Source: Micromonospora deserti
Lineage (GTDB): Bacteria > Actinomycetota > Actinomycetes > Mycobacteriales > Micromonosporaceae
Direction of reading: 5' to 3'
DNA: 56,763 bases
NCBI RefSeq assembly: GCF_003236335.1
Contig: NZ_POUB01000014.1
Location: forward strand, 1-56,763
Part shown: positions 38,356 through 46,965 of the stretch, piece after piece
Position numbering within the stretch: position 1 is the stretch's first letter
Layout of the letters: every line of letters starts with the position of its first letter
Notes under the pieces: generated by a model
Told to the model about the DNA's origin: nothing
What the model saw: the letters and a program-made list of their open reading frames with translations, nothing else
The model's database searches: none
Made by a program: the position numbers and the translations under genes

Positions 38356-39405
38356 ATGCTGGTTATGGAGGCGGGGCGGCGCGGTAAGCAGAAGGCCGCG
38401 CCGACGTTGCACGATGTCGCACGTCAGGCGGGTGTATCTGTCGCGACCGCATCGCGGGCGCTGAACGGCAGCAGCACTCGCACGGTAAGGCCGGAATACA
38501 TCTCACGCGTCGTGGCCGCAGCCGAGCGTCTGGGCTACCAGCCGCACCTGTCCGCGCAGGCCATCGCCCTGGGCTCAACCCCGACGGCGGCGCTGGTGGT
38601 CAGCGACATCGATGATCCGTATTTCTCCTCGATAGCAAGTGGGGTGATCGTGGCGGCGCAGGCTCACGCGCTTATTCCGACCGTCGCCGTCGCCGATCGT
38701 TCGCCGGCTCGCGAACTGCAGATCGTGCGGACGCTGCGTGGGCAACGGCCACGTGTCATCATCGTCGCCGGCAGCCGGATCGACGGGGCGGGCACCGATA
38801 CCACCCTTGATGATGAGTTGCAGGCGTACCAGGCGGTGGGTGGCCGGGTCGTCATGGTCAGCCAGGAGAGCCTGAGGTTTCCCACAGTCGCCATCGACAA
38901 TGCCGGCGGTGGGCGGCAACTCGCGTCGGCTTTGGTCTCGCGGGGATACAGGCGGTTCGCAGTATTGTCCGCCGCACGTAAGATCCGCACGTCACGGGAC
39001 CGGTGTGACGGATTCCTGGCCGGGCTGCGCGAAGCGGGTATGCCGGAGCCGCTCGTGGTGGAGACCCGGTTCACTCGCGACGGCGGCTACGAGGCGACGC
39101 GGCGGCTGCTAGACGGCGGGCCGCCCACGGTCGATGCCATCGTCACGGTGAACGATGTGATGGCAATCGGCGCCATGACAGCGATCCGCGACGCGGGATT
39201 CACACCGGGAAGGGATGTCGGGGTCGCCGGCTTCGACGACATCAGCTGGTGCGCCGACCTGGATCCGGCCTTGACCACGGTGGCTATCCCGCTACACCAG
39301 GTCGGCGTGATGGCGATGGAACTGGCGCTTGGCGACGACCCCCAGCAGCCCGTGATACGCGTGCCGACGAGCGTGATCCTGCGGGATAGCACCCCGTCGC
39401 GGTGA
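38356..39405 (+). CDS. LacI-family transcriptional regulator, first of a tandem pair
   Basis: An N-terminal LacI helix-turn-helix (TLHDVARQAGVSVATASRALNGSS) is followed by a periplasmic-binding-protein-like sensor domain (DIDDPYFSSIASGVI, VIIVAGSRIDG, DVGVAGFDDISW, LTTVAIPLHQVG). The frame opens at 38326; ATGs at 38356 and 38365 are likelier. It is about 45% alike by eye to the next gene, so the two look like a duplication. It is flanked upstream by the TGGAAAACGTATTCCA operator and lies 1.5 kb before the operon carrying the same operator. Confidence 0.9.
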   Translation: MLVMEAGRRGKQKAAPTLHDVARQAGVSVATASRALNGSSTRTVRPEYISRVVAAAERLGYQPHLSAQAIALGSTPTAALVVSDIDDPYFSSIASGVIVAAQAHALIPTVAVADRSPARELQIVRTLRGQRPRVIIVAGSRIDGAGTDTTLDDELQAYQAVGGRVVMVSQESLRFPTVAIDNAGGGRQLASALVSRGYRRFAVLSAARKIRTSRDRCDGFLAGLREAGMPEPLVVETRFTRDGGYEATRRLLDGGPPTVDAIVTVNDVMAIGAMTAIRDAGFTPGRDVGVAGFDDISWCADLDPALTTVAIPLHQVGVMAMELALGDDPQQPVIRVPTSVILRDSTPSR

Positions 39406-39489
39406 ACCGGGGCCGCCGCGCCGCGGTCGGGTATCGTCGTGGTCACCGGCAATGGCGGCCGAAGGATCGGTTGTCCCGGGAGGAACGAC

Positions 39490-40521
39490 GTGCCCCACCC
39501 AGCCAGGCCCACAGTCACGCTGCATGACGTCGCGGCTGCCGCCGGTGTGTCGGTGTCGACCGCGTCCCGGGTGCTTGGAGGCAGTTCTCGCACGGTCGCC
39601 CCCGAATACATGGAGCGGGTGCTCGCTGCGGCGGCCACACTGCGCTACACGGCCGATGCCTCGGCTCGCGCTATGCGCCGGGGCAGTGATGCGATCGCGC
39701 TCGTCGCCGACGACCTCACCACGGCGTCGATCGGGCTCGTCGTCGCCGCGATGGAGCGGGAGGCCCGAACGGTCGACGCGTTCGTAACCGTCGCGTCGAC
39801 AGCCGGAACGCCCGAACGGCAGTTGGAGACCGTCCGCCTGATGTGCGCCTTGAGACCGCGGGCACTGGTGCTGACCTCCAGCCGTATCAACGCCGACGTG
39901 CTGGATGGCCGGCTGCTGCGGGAATTGCTCGCCTACCAGCGTGACGGCGGCCGGGTGGTCATCTTCGGCGACACCGACATGCCGTTCGACACGATCAGCG
40001 TGGAAAACCGGGCAAGCGCGGCGGCTATCGGCACCTACCTGGCCGGGACGGGGCATCGGCGGGCCACGATCCTGGCCGGTGCCGCCGAGAGGGCCAACGT
40101 AAGCGCCCGAGCCGCCGGCTTCACCGACGGCCTCGTCCAGGGCGGTCTAGACCCGGACGACATCCAGGTCGTCAACTGCGAGGTCAGCCGACGAGGCGGC
40201 TTCGAGACCATCGGACGGCTGCTGGCCGGCGGGCCGCTGCGGGCCGACGCGTTGGTCTGCGCCAACGACGTGATCGCCATCGGCGCGATGTCCGCCCTAC
40301 GTGCGGCCGGTATTCGTGTGCCGCTGGATGTTTCGGTCACCGGGTTCGACGACATCCCGCTGGCCACCGACGTCACACCCCGGCTGACCACCGTCGCCGT
40401 CCCGCTCGCCCGCATCGGGCGGGACGCCATCCGCCTCGCCCTCGGCGGCCCCGGCGAACCTCGGCGCACGACCGAACGCGGCGAGCTGGTGGTCCGCGAC
40501 AGCACCCGCCCAGGGACCTGA
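39490..40521 (+). CDS. LacI-family transcriptional regulator, second of a tandem pair
   Basis: Same architecture as its neighbour: helix-turn-helix TLHDVAAAAGVSVSTASRVLGGSS, hinge, then a sugar-sensor domain (GSDAIALVADDLTTASIG, VVIFGDTDMPFDTISV, DVSVTGFDDIPLATDV, LTTVAVPLARIG). The frame extends to 39439 but GGGAGGAA before the GTG at 39490 sets the start (about 343 residues). Two paralogous repressors in tandem could bind as heteromers or answer to different sugars. Both precede the 40.9-46.9 kb operon. Confidence 0.9.
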   Translation: MPHPARPTVTLHDVAAAAGVSVSTASRVLGGSSRTVAPEYMERVLAAAATLRYTADASARAMRRGSDAIALVADDLTTASIGLVVAAMEREARTVDAFVTVASTAGTPERQLETVRLMCALRPRALVLTSSRINADVLDGRLLRELLAYQRDGGRVVIFGDTDMPFDTISVENRASAAAIGTYLAGTGHRRATILAGAAERANVSARAAGFTDGLVQGGLDPDDIQVVNCEVSRRGGFETIGRLLAGGPLRADALVCANDVIAIGAMSALRAAGIRVPLDVSVTGFDDIPLATDVTPRLTTVAVPLARIGRDAIRLALGGPGEPRRTTERGELVVRDSTRPGT

Positions 40522-40783
40522 CCCGGGCAAAGCCCTGCGGGTTGACATGTGACCTCCAGTGGCACCGCGGGGATGGTGATGCCGGGCGGGCGTAGCCCAG
40601 CGCAAACGTGGGCGGGCCAGACCGGCACGCGCGCCCACCCCATACGCCCGGCCGTTCGCGCCAGCTCCCGGATGGCGTAGGTAGACAGACGGTCTGCATC
40701 GACCGCAGGCCGACCACCCTCATCCGCCCGGCTGTTTCCGCTGCCTTCCGGGCGAGGCAGGTCTCGTAATCCGCCGGAAACTC

Positions 40784-40830
40784 TTGACTGCCCGCAGCCG
40801 GAGGTGCAAAGTGTGGAAAACGTTTTCCCA
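40784..40830 (+). promoter_or_regulatory. Operon promoter with overlapping TGGAAAACGTTTTCC operator
   Basis: TTGACT (40784-40789) and CAAAGT (40807-40812), 17 bp apart, form a plausible promoter. The perfect palindrome GGAAAACGTTTTCC (40815-40828) covers the transcription start, so a bound LacI protein would block it. The preceding stretch 40522-40783 holds no gene that I can support. Confidence 0.7.
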
Positions 40831-40883
40831 GTCCAAGTAGGACCACCTGCCCGGGCGATGAGTCACTTGCGGAGGGACGGCGG

Positions 40884-41810
40884 ATGAGTGCGCTCGGCGA
40901 CCTGCGGCGCATAAAGGGGAGCACGCGCGGCTCACCCCAGAAACGGGACAACCGGACCGCCCTTGCGTTCCTGCTGCCATGGTTTGCCGGGCTGGGGCTG
41001 ATCACGATCGGCCCGATCGTGGCGTCGCTGGTGCTCGGCTTCACCGATTACAACCTGATCCAGCCGCCAAAGTTCAACGGCGTCGACAACTTCACGCGGA
41101 TGTTGTCCGACGAGCGGTTGCACCAAGCGCTCGGCGTGACGTTCACCTACGTGATGGTGTCGGTGCCACTACAGCTGGCCTGCGCGTTGGCGCTGGCGAT
41201 GTTGCTGGACCGTGGCCTGCGCGGGCTGGCGTTCTACCGGTCCGCGTTCTACCTGCCGTCCCTGCTGGGGTCCAGTGTGGCTATCGCGGTGCTGTGGCGG
41301 CAGATCTTCGGCGCCGAGGGTCTGGTCAACCAACTACTCGCGCTGGTGGGGATCGAGGGCCGGGGCTGGATCTCCGATCCGAGCACGGCACTGTCCACAC
41401 TGATCGTGCTCAATGTGTGGACGTTCGGCGCCCCGATGATCATTTTTCTCGCTGGGTTGCGCCAGATCCCGATCATGTACTACGAAGCCGCCGCCGTCGA
41501 CGGCGCCAGCAAATGGATCATGTTCTGGCGCGTCACGCTGCCGCTGCTGTCGCCCATCATCTTCTTCAACCTGGTCCTGCAGATCATTCACGCATTCCAG
41601 TCGTTCACGCAGGCGTTCGTGGTCTCTGGCGGCAGCGGGGGACCGTCGGACTCCACGCTGTTCTACACGCTCTACCTGTACCACCGCGGCTTCAACAGCT
41701 TCGACATGGGTTATGCGTCGGCGCTGGCGTGGCTGTTACTGATGATCATCGCTGCACTCACCGCGGTCAACTTCTGGGCCGCCAAGTATTGGGTCTTCTA
41801 CGATGACTGA
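40884..41810 (+). CDS. Sugar ABC transporter permease, MalF-type (second system)
   Basis: Six predicted membrane helices begin near residue 28 (LAFLLPWFAGLGLITIGPIV). The ATPase-contact loop is YYEAAAVDGASKWIMFWRVTLP. It is 308 residues, and the start has GGAGGGA upstream. It is the first gene of the operon controlled by the TGGAAAACGTTTTCC site and overlaps the second permease by 8 bases. Confidence 0.92.
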   Translation: MSALGDLRRIKGSTRGSPQKRDNRTALAFLLPWFAGLGLITIGPIVASLVLGFTDYNLIQPPKFNGVDNFTRMLSDERLHQALGVTFTYVMVSVPLQLACALALAMLLDRGLRGLAFYRSAFYLPSLLGSSVAIAVLWRQIFGAEGLVNQLLALVGIEGRGWISDPSTALSTLIVLNVWTFGAPMIIFLAGLRQIPIMYYEAAAVDGASKWIMFWRVTLPLLSPIIFFNLVLQIIHAFQSFTQAFVVSGGSGGPSDSTLFYTLYLYHRGFNSFDMGYASALAWLLLMIIAALTAVNFWAAKYWVFYDD

Positions 41811-42729
41811 CCTCACCAACCGCCTCCGGGGATCCGCCTTAACCGACCGGCCGAGTGGGACGGCGCCGCCGCCACAGGCGTCGCGCCGGCGCAGGTGGTC
41901 CGTCGGCTGGACGCGATCCGCTGTCAAACACCTGAGCCTGTGCCTGCTAGCGCTGGTCATGCTCTACCCGGTGTTGTGGATGGTGGTCAGCTCGCTACGC
42001 CCCAACAACGAGATCTTCCGTCGGCCCGGCCTGGTTCTGGAAAGCCTGCAAACCCAGAACTACGCCGACGGCTGGGAGGCGCTCGCCTCGCCGTTCGGGC
42101 ATTACCTGTTCAATTCGGCGATCGTGGTGCTGGGTTGCATCATCGGCAACCTGGTGTCCTGTTCGATGGCGGCCTACGCGTTTGCTCGCCTGGAATTCAC
42201 GGGCAAGCGGATGTGGTTCGCCATCATGCTCGGCACGATCATGCTGCCGATCCACGTGATCATCGTGCCGCAGTACATCTTCTTCTCACAGCTGGACTGG
42301 ATCAACACCTTCCTGCCCCTGATCGTGCCGAAGCTACTGGCTACCGACGCGTTCTTCGTCTTCCTCATGGTGCAGTTCATCCGTGGCCTGCCACGAGAAC
42401 TGGATGAGGCGGCACGCATCGACGGCTGTGGTCATTGGCGGATCTTCCTGCAGATCATCTTGCCGCTGATGAAGCCGGCCCTGGCCACCACGGTGATCTT
42501 CACCTTCATCTGGACCTGGAACGACTTCTTCAGCCAGCTCATCTACCTGACCGATCCGGACCTGTACACAGTGCCGGTCGCCCTACGTTCATTTGTCGAC
42601 TCGACCGTCGCCACATCCTGGGGCTCCATGTTCGCGATGAGCGTCGTGTCACTCATGCCGGTCTTCCTGGCATTCCTGCTCGGCCAGCGCTACCTGGTCA
42701 AGGGCATCGCCACCACTGGAGGCAAGTAG
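41803..42729 (+). CDS. Sugar ABC transporter permease, MalG-type (second system)
   Basis: An Arg-rich leader is followed by six predicted helices (LCLLALVMLYPVLWMVVSSL first) and the loop DEAARIDGCGHWRIFLQIILP. The ending reads LGQRYLVKGIATTGGK. It overlaps the preceding gene, so translation is probably coupled. As in the first system, no ATPase gene is present. Confidence 0.92.
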   Translation: MTDLTNRLRGSALTDRPSGTAPPPQASRRRRWSVGWTRSAVKHLSLCLLALVMLYPVLWMVVSSLRPNNEIFRRPGLVLESLQTQNYADGWEALASPFGHYLFNSAIVVLGCIIGNLVSCSMAAYAFARLEFTGKRMWFAIMLGTIMLPIHVIIVPQYIFFSQLDWINTFLPLIVPKLLATDAFFVFLMVQFIRGLPRELDEAARIDGCGHWRIFLQIILPLMKPALATTVIFTFIWTWNDFFSQLIYLTDPDLYTVPVALRSFVDSTVATSWGSMFAMSVVSLMPVFLAFLLGQRYLVKGIATTGGK

Positions 42730-42763
42730 CACCTCCTCGCACCACTGTGAAGGAGACACGATC

Positions 42764-44074
42764 ATGCGTATTTTCCGAACGCGTCGTGCGTCAGGTGCGG
42801 TGGCGCTGGCGTTGGCCAGCGCACTGGTCCTGCCCGCGTGTGGCAGCGGCGGCTCGAACTCCGACCTTGAGCTGTCGGACAAGCCGGTCACCCTGCGCTT
42901 CACCTGGTGGGGTTCGGACGCCCGCCATGAGCGTACCCAGCAAGTGATCGATCTTTTCCAGAAGGAACATCAGAACATCACCGTCAAAGGTGAGTTCAAA
43001 GACTGGAACGGCTACTGGGAGAGCCTGGCCACCACGGTCGCTGCGAACGACGCCCCTGATGTCATCCAGATGGACGAACTGTACCTGGCCTCCTACGCCG
43101 AACGCGGCGCGCTGTTCGACCTCGCTACGGCAAGCAAGCACCTGAAGACCGCGGACTTCGACCCCAACGCCCTGGCCACCGGTCAGGTGGACGGCAAGCA
43201 GTACGCGGTGCCGGTCGGTTTGACCGTCTATTCGATGGTGGTCAACACCGATCTCCTTGCCCAGTACGGCGCACAACTACCCGATGACAGCTCCTGGACC
43301 TGGGACGACCTCAAGACCATCGGCGACCAGATCTCCAAGGCCAGCGGCGGAAAAGTGACCGGCGTGCAGTCCTGGGGCTTCGACGCCGGCGGTGTGAACA
43401 TCTGGGCTCGCCAGGCTGGCGCGTCGCTCTACGACGACACGGGCAACGTCGTAATCCCGCAGGATGTCCTGGCCGGCTATTGGTCCTACCTGGCAGATCT
43501 GGCGAAGACGGGCATCGCGCCCCAACCGTCGGTGACGATCGAGCGGGCCAGCGCCGGGCTGGACCAGTCGGGCACCGCGACCAACAGCTCGGTCTTCGGC
43601 ACCTGGTGGAACACCCAGCTCACCTCGCTGACGAAGGCCAGCGGCCAGAATCTGAAGCTGCTCAAGCTTCCTGGCGAGGCCCAGGCCAAGTCACCGGGTG
43701 CCTACTACAAGCCGTCGATGTTCTGGTCGGTCTCGTCGCGTTCCAAATACCCCGCCGAAGCCGCCTTGTTCGTCGATTTCCTGGCCAATAGCGAGGCGGC
43801 GGCAAACGTGCTGCTCACCGACCGCGGCGTGCCGGCCAACAACAAGATCCGAGCCATGATCGCCTCGCAGCTGACCGAGACCGACAAGGCGGCCGTCGCC
43901 TACCTGGACAGCATCAAGGTGGGTCCAGCGCCGCGGGTCACCCCGAATGGCGCCAGCAGCATCGAGGCCATTCTCAAGCGCCACACCGAGGCGGTCCTGT
44001 TTGGACGGTCAACACCGGATGAGGCGGCGGCCGCGTTCATCAAGGAACTACAGGTTGAGATCGACCGCGCATAA
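42764..44074 (+). CDS. Sugar ABC transporter substrate-binding lipoprotein (second system)
   Basis: The signal peptide ends in the lipobox LPAC-GSGG. The mature protein begins VTLRFTWWGSDARHERTQQVIDLFQKEHQNI, as in family 1 oligosaccharide binders. It is 436 residues, with AAGGAG before the ATG. Unlike the first system, it follows the permeases instead of leading them. The ligand is unknown; the downstream oxidoreductase, DUF6807 and cupin genes suggest a sugar that is oxidised or epimerised. Confidence 0.92.
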   Translation: MRIFRTRRASGAVALALASALVLPACGSGGSNSDLELSDKPVTLRFTWWGSDARHERTQQVIDLFQKEHQNITVKGEFKDWNGYWESLATTVAANDAPDVIQMDELYLASYAERGALFDLATASKHLKTADFDPNALATGQVDGKQYAVPVGLTVYSMVVNTDLLAQYGAQLPDDSSWTWDDLKTIGDQISKASGGKVTGVQSWGFDAGGVNIWARQAGASLYDDTGNVVIPQDVLAGYWSYLADLAKTGIAPQPSVTIERASAGLDQSGTATNSSVFGTWWNTQLTSLTKASGQNLKLLKLPGEAQAKSPGAYYKPSMFWSVSSRSKYPAEAALFVDFLANSEAAANVLLTDRGVPANNKIRAMIASQLTETDKAAVAYLDSIKVGPAPRVTPNGASSIEAILKRHTEAVLFGRSTPDEAAAAFIKELQVEIDRA

Positions 44075-44081
44075 CGCAACC

Positions 44082-44111
44082 GGCGCGCCAGCCCCGAGGG
44101 GCTGGCGCGCC
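44082..44111 (+). terminator. 14-bp perfect GC hairpin after the binding-protein gene
   Basis: GGCGCGCCAGCCCC (44082-44095) pairs exactly with GGGGCTGGCGCGCC (44098-44111) around a 2-base loop. No T-run follows, and the next gene starts at 44135 with its ribosome site just after the stem. It is likely a partial terminator or message stabiliser that lowers expression of the three downstream enzymes. Confidence 0.65.
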
Positions 44112-44134
44112 TGAGGGAAAGTGAAGGGACGCAG

Positions 44135-45235
44135 ATGTCCGATCGCAGGTACCGGACCGCGATCGTCGGCACCGGAGGGATCGCCGTCGCCCATGGACGG
44201 GCGTTGAAGGACTTGTGGCACCGCGCCGACCTCGTCGCTGTTGCCGACGTCGACCCGACCCGAGCCAAGGCGTTCGCCGATCGGTGGGACGTGCCGCACG
44301 CCTACGACGGTCTGGCCGAACTTCTGGACGCGCAGCAGGTGGACCTCGTCCACCTTTGCACTCCGCCGGAGCAGCACGCCCCGCTTGCCGTGCAATGCCT
44401 GCGCGCCGGGGTCACTGTCCTGGTGGAGAAGCCTCCCACCCTTTCCCTGGCCGAATTCGACGAGATGGTCGAAGCCGAACGCCTATCCACCGGCCATGTG
44501 GCCACCGTGTTCCAGCACCGCTTCGGCTCGGCCGCGAACCGGTTGCGACGATTGGCCGCGGCCGGCGATCTCGGCCGGCCGTTGCTGGCCACCTGCGCCA
44601 CTCAGTGGTATCGCGACGACGCCTACTTCTCTGCCCCGTGGCGCGGCACGTGGGAGTCCGAGGGTGGAGGACCCACCATGGGCCACGGCATCCACCAGTT
44701 CGACCTGCTGCTGTCGGTCCTCGGGCCATGGATCGAAGTCACCGCCCTGGCCGTCCGCCAGGCACGGCCCACCGATACCGAAGACGTGTCGATGGCCCTG
44801 GTCAGCTTCGACAACGGCGCGGTCGCCTCCGTGGTCAACTCGGTCATCTCGCCACGACAGACCTCCGCGCTGCGATTCGACTACGAGCACGCCACCGTCG
44901 AGGTCGAGCACCTCTACGGGTACGACGACAAGGACTGGACCTTCACCCCGGCACCGGGCCATGACACCCTCCTTGCCGAGTGGACCGCAGACGGCCAGAA
45001 CGTACCCAGCGGCCATGCCGCACAGATCGAAGCGGTGTTCGACGCCCTCGATCGCGGCGAGCCGCCACCGGTCAGGCTCGCTGACGCCCGGCGCACGATG
45101 GAGTTCGTCGCGGCGCTCTACGCGTCGGCGTTCACCGGCAAGCGTGTCCGCAGTGGGCAGATCGGACCGGACAGCCCGTTCACGACGCGAATGGACGGCG
45201 CCGGCGCACCCTGGAAGGAAGCAGCTAGCCCGTGA
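44135..45235 (+). CDS. Gfo/Idh/MocA-family oxidoreductase in the second sugar operon
   Basis: NAD(P)-binding motif TAIVGTGGIAVAHGRAL (about residues 8-24), EKP motif VLVEKPPTLSLAEFDEM and a complete C-terminal domain (GPTMGHGIHQFDLLLSVLG holds the usual His/Asp region). It is 366 residues. It probably oxidises or epimerises the imported sugar. Its stop overlaps the GTG start of the DUF6807 gene (GTGA), so the two products are made together. Confidence 0.9.
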   Translation: MSDRRYRTAIVGTGGIAVAHGRALKDLWHRADLVAVADVDPTRAKAFADRWDVPHAYDGLAELLDAQQVDLVHLCTPPEQHAPLAVQCLRAGVTVLVEKPPTLSLAEFDEMVEAERLSTGHVATVFQHRFGSAANRLRRLAAAGDLGRPLLATCATQWYRDDAYFSAPWRGTWESEGGGPTMGHGIHQFDLLLSVLGPWIEVTALAVRQARPTDTEDVSMALVSFDNGAVASVVNSVISPRQTSALRFDYEHATVEVEHLYGYDDKDWTFTPAPGHDTLLAEWTADGQNVPSGHAAQIEAVFDALDRGEPPPVRLADARRTMEFVAALYASAFTGKRVRSGQIGPDSPFTTRMDGAGAPWKEAASP

Positions 45236-46176
45236 CGCACACCATGCAAGCGATACATGCCGTGGGCAGCTCGATTACCGGCACTGCGGCCGGCGTGGAG
45301 CTGTTCACCTACGTGTACCACCCGGACACGCCGGTTCTGGAGTCGCCCAAGCCGTACCTGCATCCGATCCGCACCCTTGCCGGCGACGAGGTGAGCCTGT
45401 TCCGACCGCACGACCACGTCTGGCACAAAGGGATCGCCTGGTCGCTGCCGCACGTCGGGGAGCACAACTTCTGGGGTGGCCCTACTTACGTGGATGGCAG
45501 CTACGTTCAGTTGGATAACAACGGCAGCGCCACCCATCGCGAGCTGATCGCTCTTTCCTCCCAGGGCAGCTCCCTCCGTATCGCCCACCGTCTTGACTGG
45601 ACATCCCAAGCTGGCGCACCTGTCATCGACGAGCAACGGGCTCTGACCGCCGTGCTCATCGACGACACTTCCTGGGTACTCACCTTCGAGTCTGCGATGA
45701 CCAACGTGTCAGGCGACACGCTTTACATCGGATCGCCCACCACCAAGGGCCGACCCAACGCAGGCTACGGCGGGCTGTTCTGGCGCGGGCCACGGTCGTT
45801 CACCGGTGGCACCGTCCAGGCGCCGCAGGGCACCGGATCGGGCGACGACCTGCGCGGCGTACGGGCCGAATGGTTCGCCTTCCGCGGTCGCCACGACGAG
45901 AGCGGCCGGCGGTCCACCATCGTCATGGTGGACGACACCGCGAACCCGCAACACCCGCCGCAGTGGTTCGTGCGCAGCCAAGAGTTCGCATGCTTGTGTC
46001 CAGCGCCGTTCTTCAGCGAGGAGCTCGCCGTGCCGGACCACGACACGGTCCGCTTCCGCTACGCGGTCGTCATCGCCACCGGGGATCACGGTGACGAGGG
46101 AACCGCCCACCTCGCCGACCTTGGTCGTTCCATCCTGAGCCGGAACTTTGCCCCTCCCCAGGGAGTGCCGTCGTGA
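45232..46176 (+). CDS. DUF6807 (PmoA-like) family protein
   Basis: This family is often named for methane oxygenase PmoA in databases, but that name is misleading: there is no membrane segment here. Recognisable features are KPYLHPIRTLAGDEVSLFRPHDHVWHKGI (His-rich), HNFWGG and GYGGLFWRG. The chain looks like a beta-sandwich of 314 residues. The conserved His cluster HDHVWH could bind a metal or a sugar. It overlaps the genes on both sides by 4 bases (GTGA), tying it to the oxidoreductase and cupin. The reaction is not known to me. Confidence 0.8.
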   Translation: MTHTMQAIHAVGSSITGTAAGVELFTYVYHPDTPVLESPKPYLHPIRTLAGDEVSLFRPHDHVWHKGIAWSLPHVGEHNFWGGPTYVDGSYVQLDNNGSATHRELIALSSQGSSLRIAHRLDWTSQAGAPVIDEQRALTAVLIDDTSWVLTFESAMTNVSGDTLYIGSPTTKGRPNAGYGGLFWRGPRSFTGGTVQAPQGTGSGDDLRGVRAEWFAFRGRHDESGRRSTIVMVDDTANPQHPPQWFVRSQEFACLCPAPFFSEELAVPDHDTVRFRYAVVIATGDHGDEGTAHLADLGRSILSRNFAPPQGVPS

Positions 46177-46928
46177 GTCACGCCTTTCCTGGTGGCACCT
46201 CTGTCAGCCACCTTGCGGTCTACAACAGCACCTGCCCCGACGGGCTCATCGGCGGCACACCGCACCTGCACACCGCCTCCACCGAGGCATACGTCGTGGT
46301 TGAAGGCAGCGGCGCTCTCCACACCCTCGACCTGTCCGGGTTCCACGAGACACCGCTGCAACCGGGGACCGTGGTCTGGTTCACCCCCGGCACCATCCAC
46401 CGTGCCGTCAACCGTGGCGGCCTCCGACTGATTGTGATCATGTCAAACGGGGGCCTGCCCGAGGCCGGAGACGCCGTGATGACCTTTCCACCAGAGATCG
46501 TCACCGACCCGGACCGCTATCGGCACGCCGCGACCCTGCCATACGGCGAGCCGGAACCGGTACTCGACAACGCCGCGCAGAAACGACGCAATCTCGCCGT
46601 CGAAGGCTTCCAGCGGCTGGTCAAGGCCACCTCATCGGGCGACCGCGGGCCGCTCGAGCGCTTTTACTGCGACGCGACCGCCTTGGTCCAACCCTTGGCC
46701 GCTCAATGGCGCCAGATATGGGAAGAAACCGTCGCCAGCCAAGCCCGCCACACCGCCGCCATCCTCGACGCACTCGCTCGCGGCGACGGGAACCACCTCA
46801 GTGCGGCCGCGCGGCTGCAAGCGCCGCCGAGCCCCACCCAGCGCTTTGGCATGTGCGGCCGCCTACGCACCTACGACGTGCGAAACCCAGTCCAAGACGT
46901 GCGCCGGAAGCTGTCTGATGATGGTTGA
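46173..46928 (+). CDS. Cupin-domain protein with extra helical C-terminal region
   Basis: Residues ~10-105 form a cupin barrel: HLHTASTEAYVVVEGSGALH supplies two His and a Glu for metal binding, and GTVVWFTPGTIHRAVN supplies the last His. The last ~120 residues are helical (VEGFQRLVKATSSGDRG, AAQWRQIWEETVASQ), with a cysteine near the end, and have no family that I recognise. It may be an isomerase or epimerase of the imported sugar. It is the final gene of the operon; a bidirectional terminator follows. Confidence 0.82.
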   Translation: MSHAFPGGTSVSHLAVYNSTCPDGLIGGTPHLHTASTEAYVVVEGSGALHTLDLSGFHETPLQPGTVVWFTPGTIHRAVNRGGLRLIVIMSNGGLPEAGDAVMTFPPEIVTDPDRYRHAATLPYGEPEPVLDNAAQKRRNLAVEGFQRLVKATSSGDRGPLERFYCDATALVQPLAAQWRQIWEETVASQARHTAAILDALARGDGNHLSAAARLQAPPSPTQRFGMCGRLRTYDVRNPVQDVRRKLSDDG

Positions 46929-46930
46929 GC

Positions 46931-46958
46931 TGCGGGTGGAGCGATGGCCCCACCCGCA
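46931..46958. terminator. Bidirectional terminator between the cupin and protease genes
   Basis: TGCGGGTGG (46931-46939) pairs with CCACCCGCA (46950-46958) around a 10-base loop. It lies three bases after the cupin stop (+) and eight bases from the protease stop (-), so it can end both transcripts. Confidence 0.7.
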
Positions 46959-46965
46959 ACTCTCC

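Noticed and set aside
45232..46176. Methane monooxygenase subunit PmoA
   Set aside because: The name carried by this protein family does not fit: no membrane helices and no partner subunits are present.
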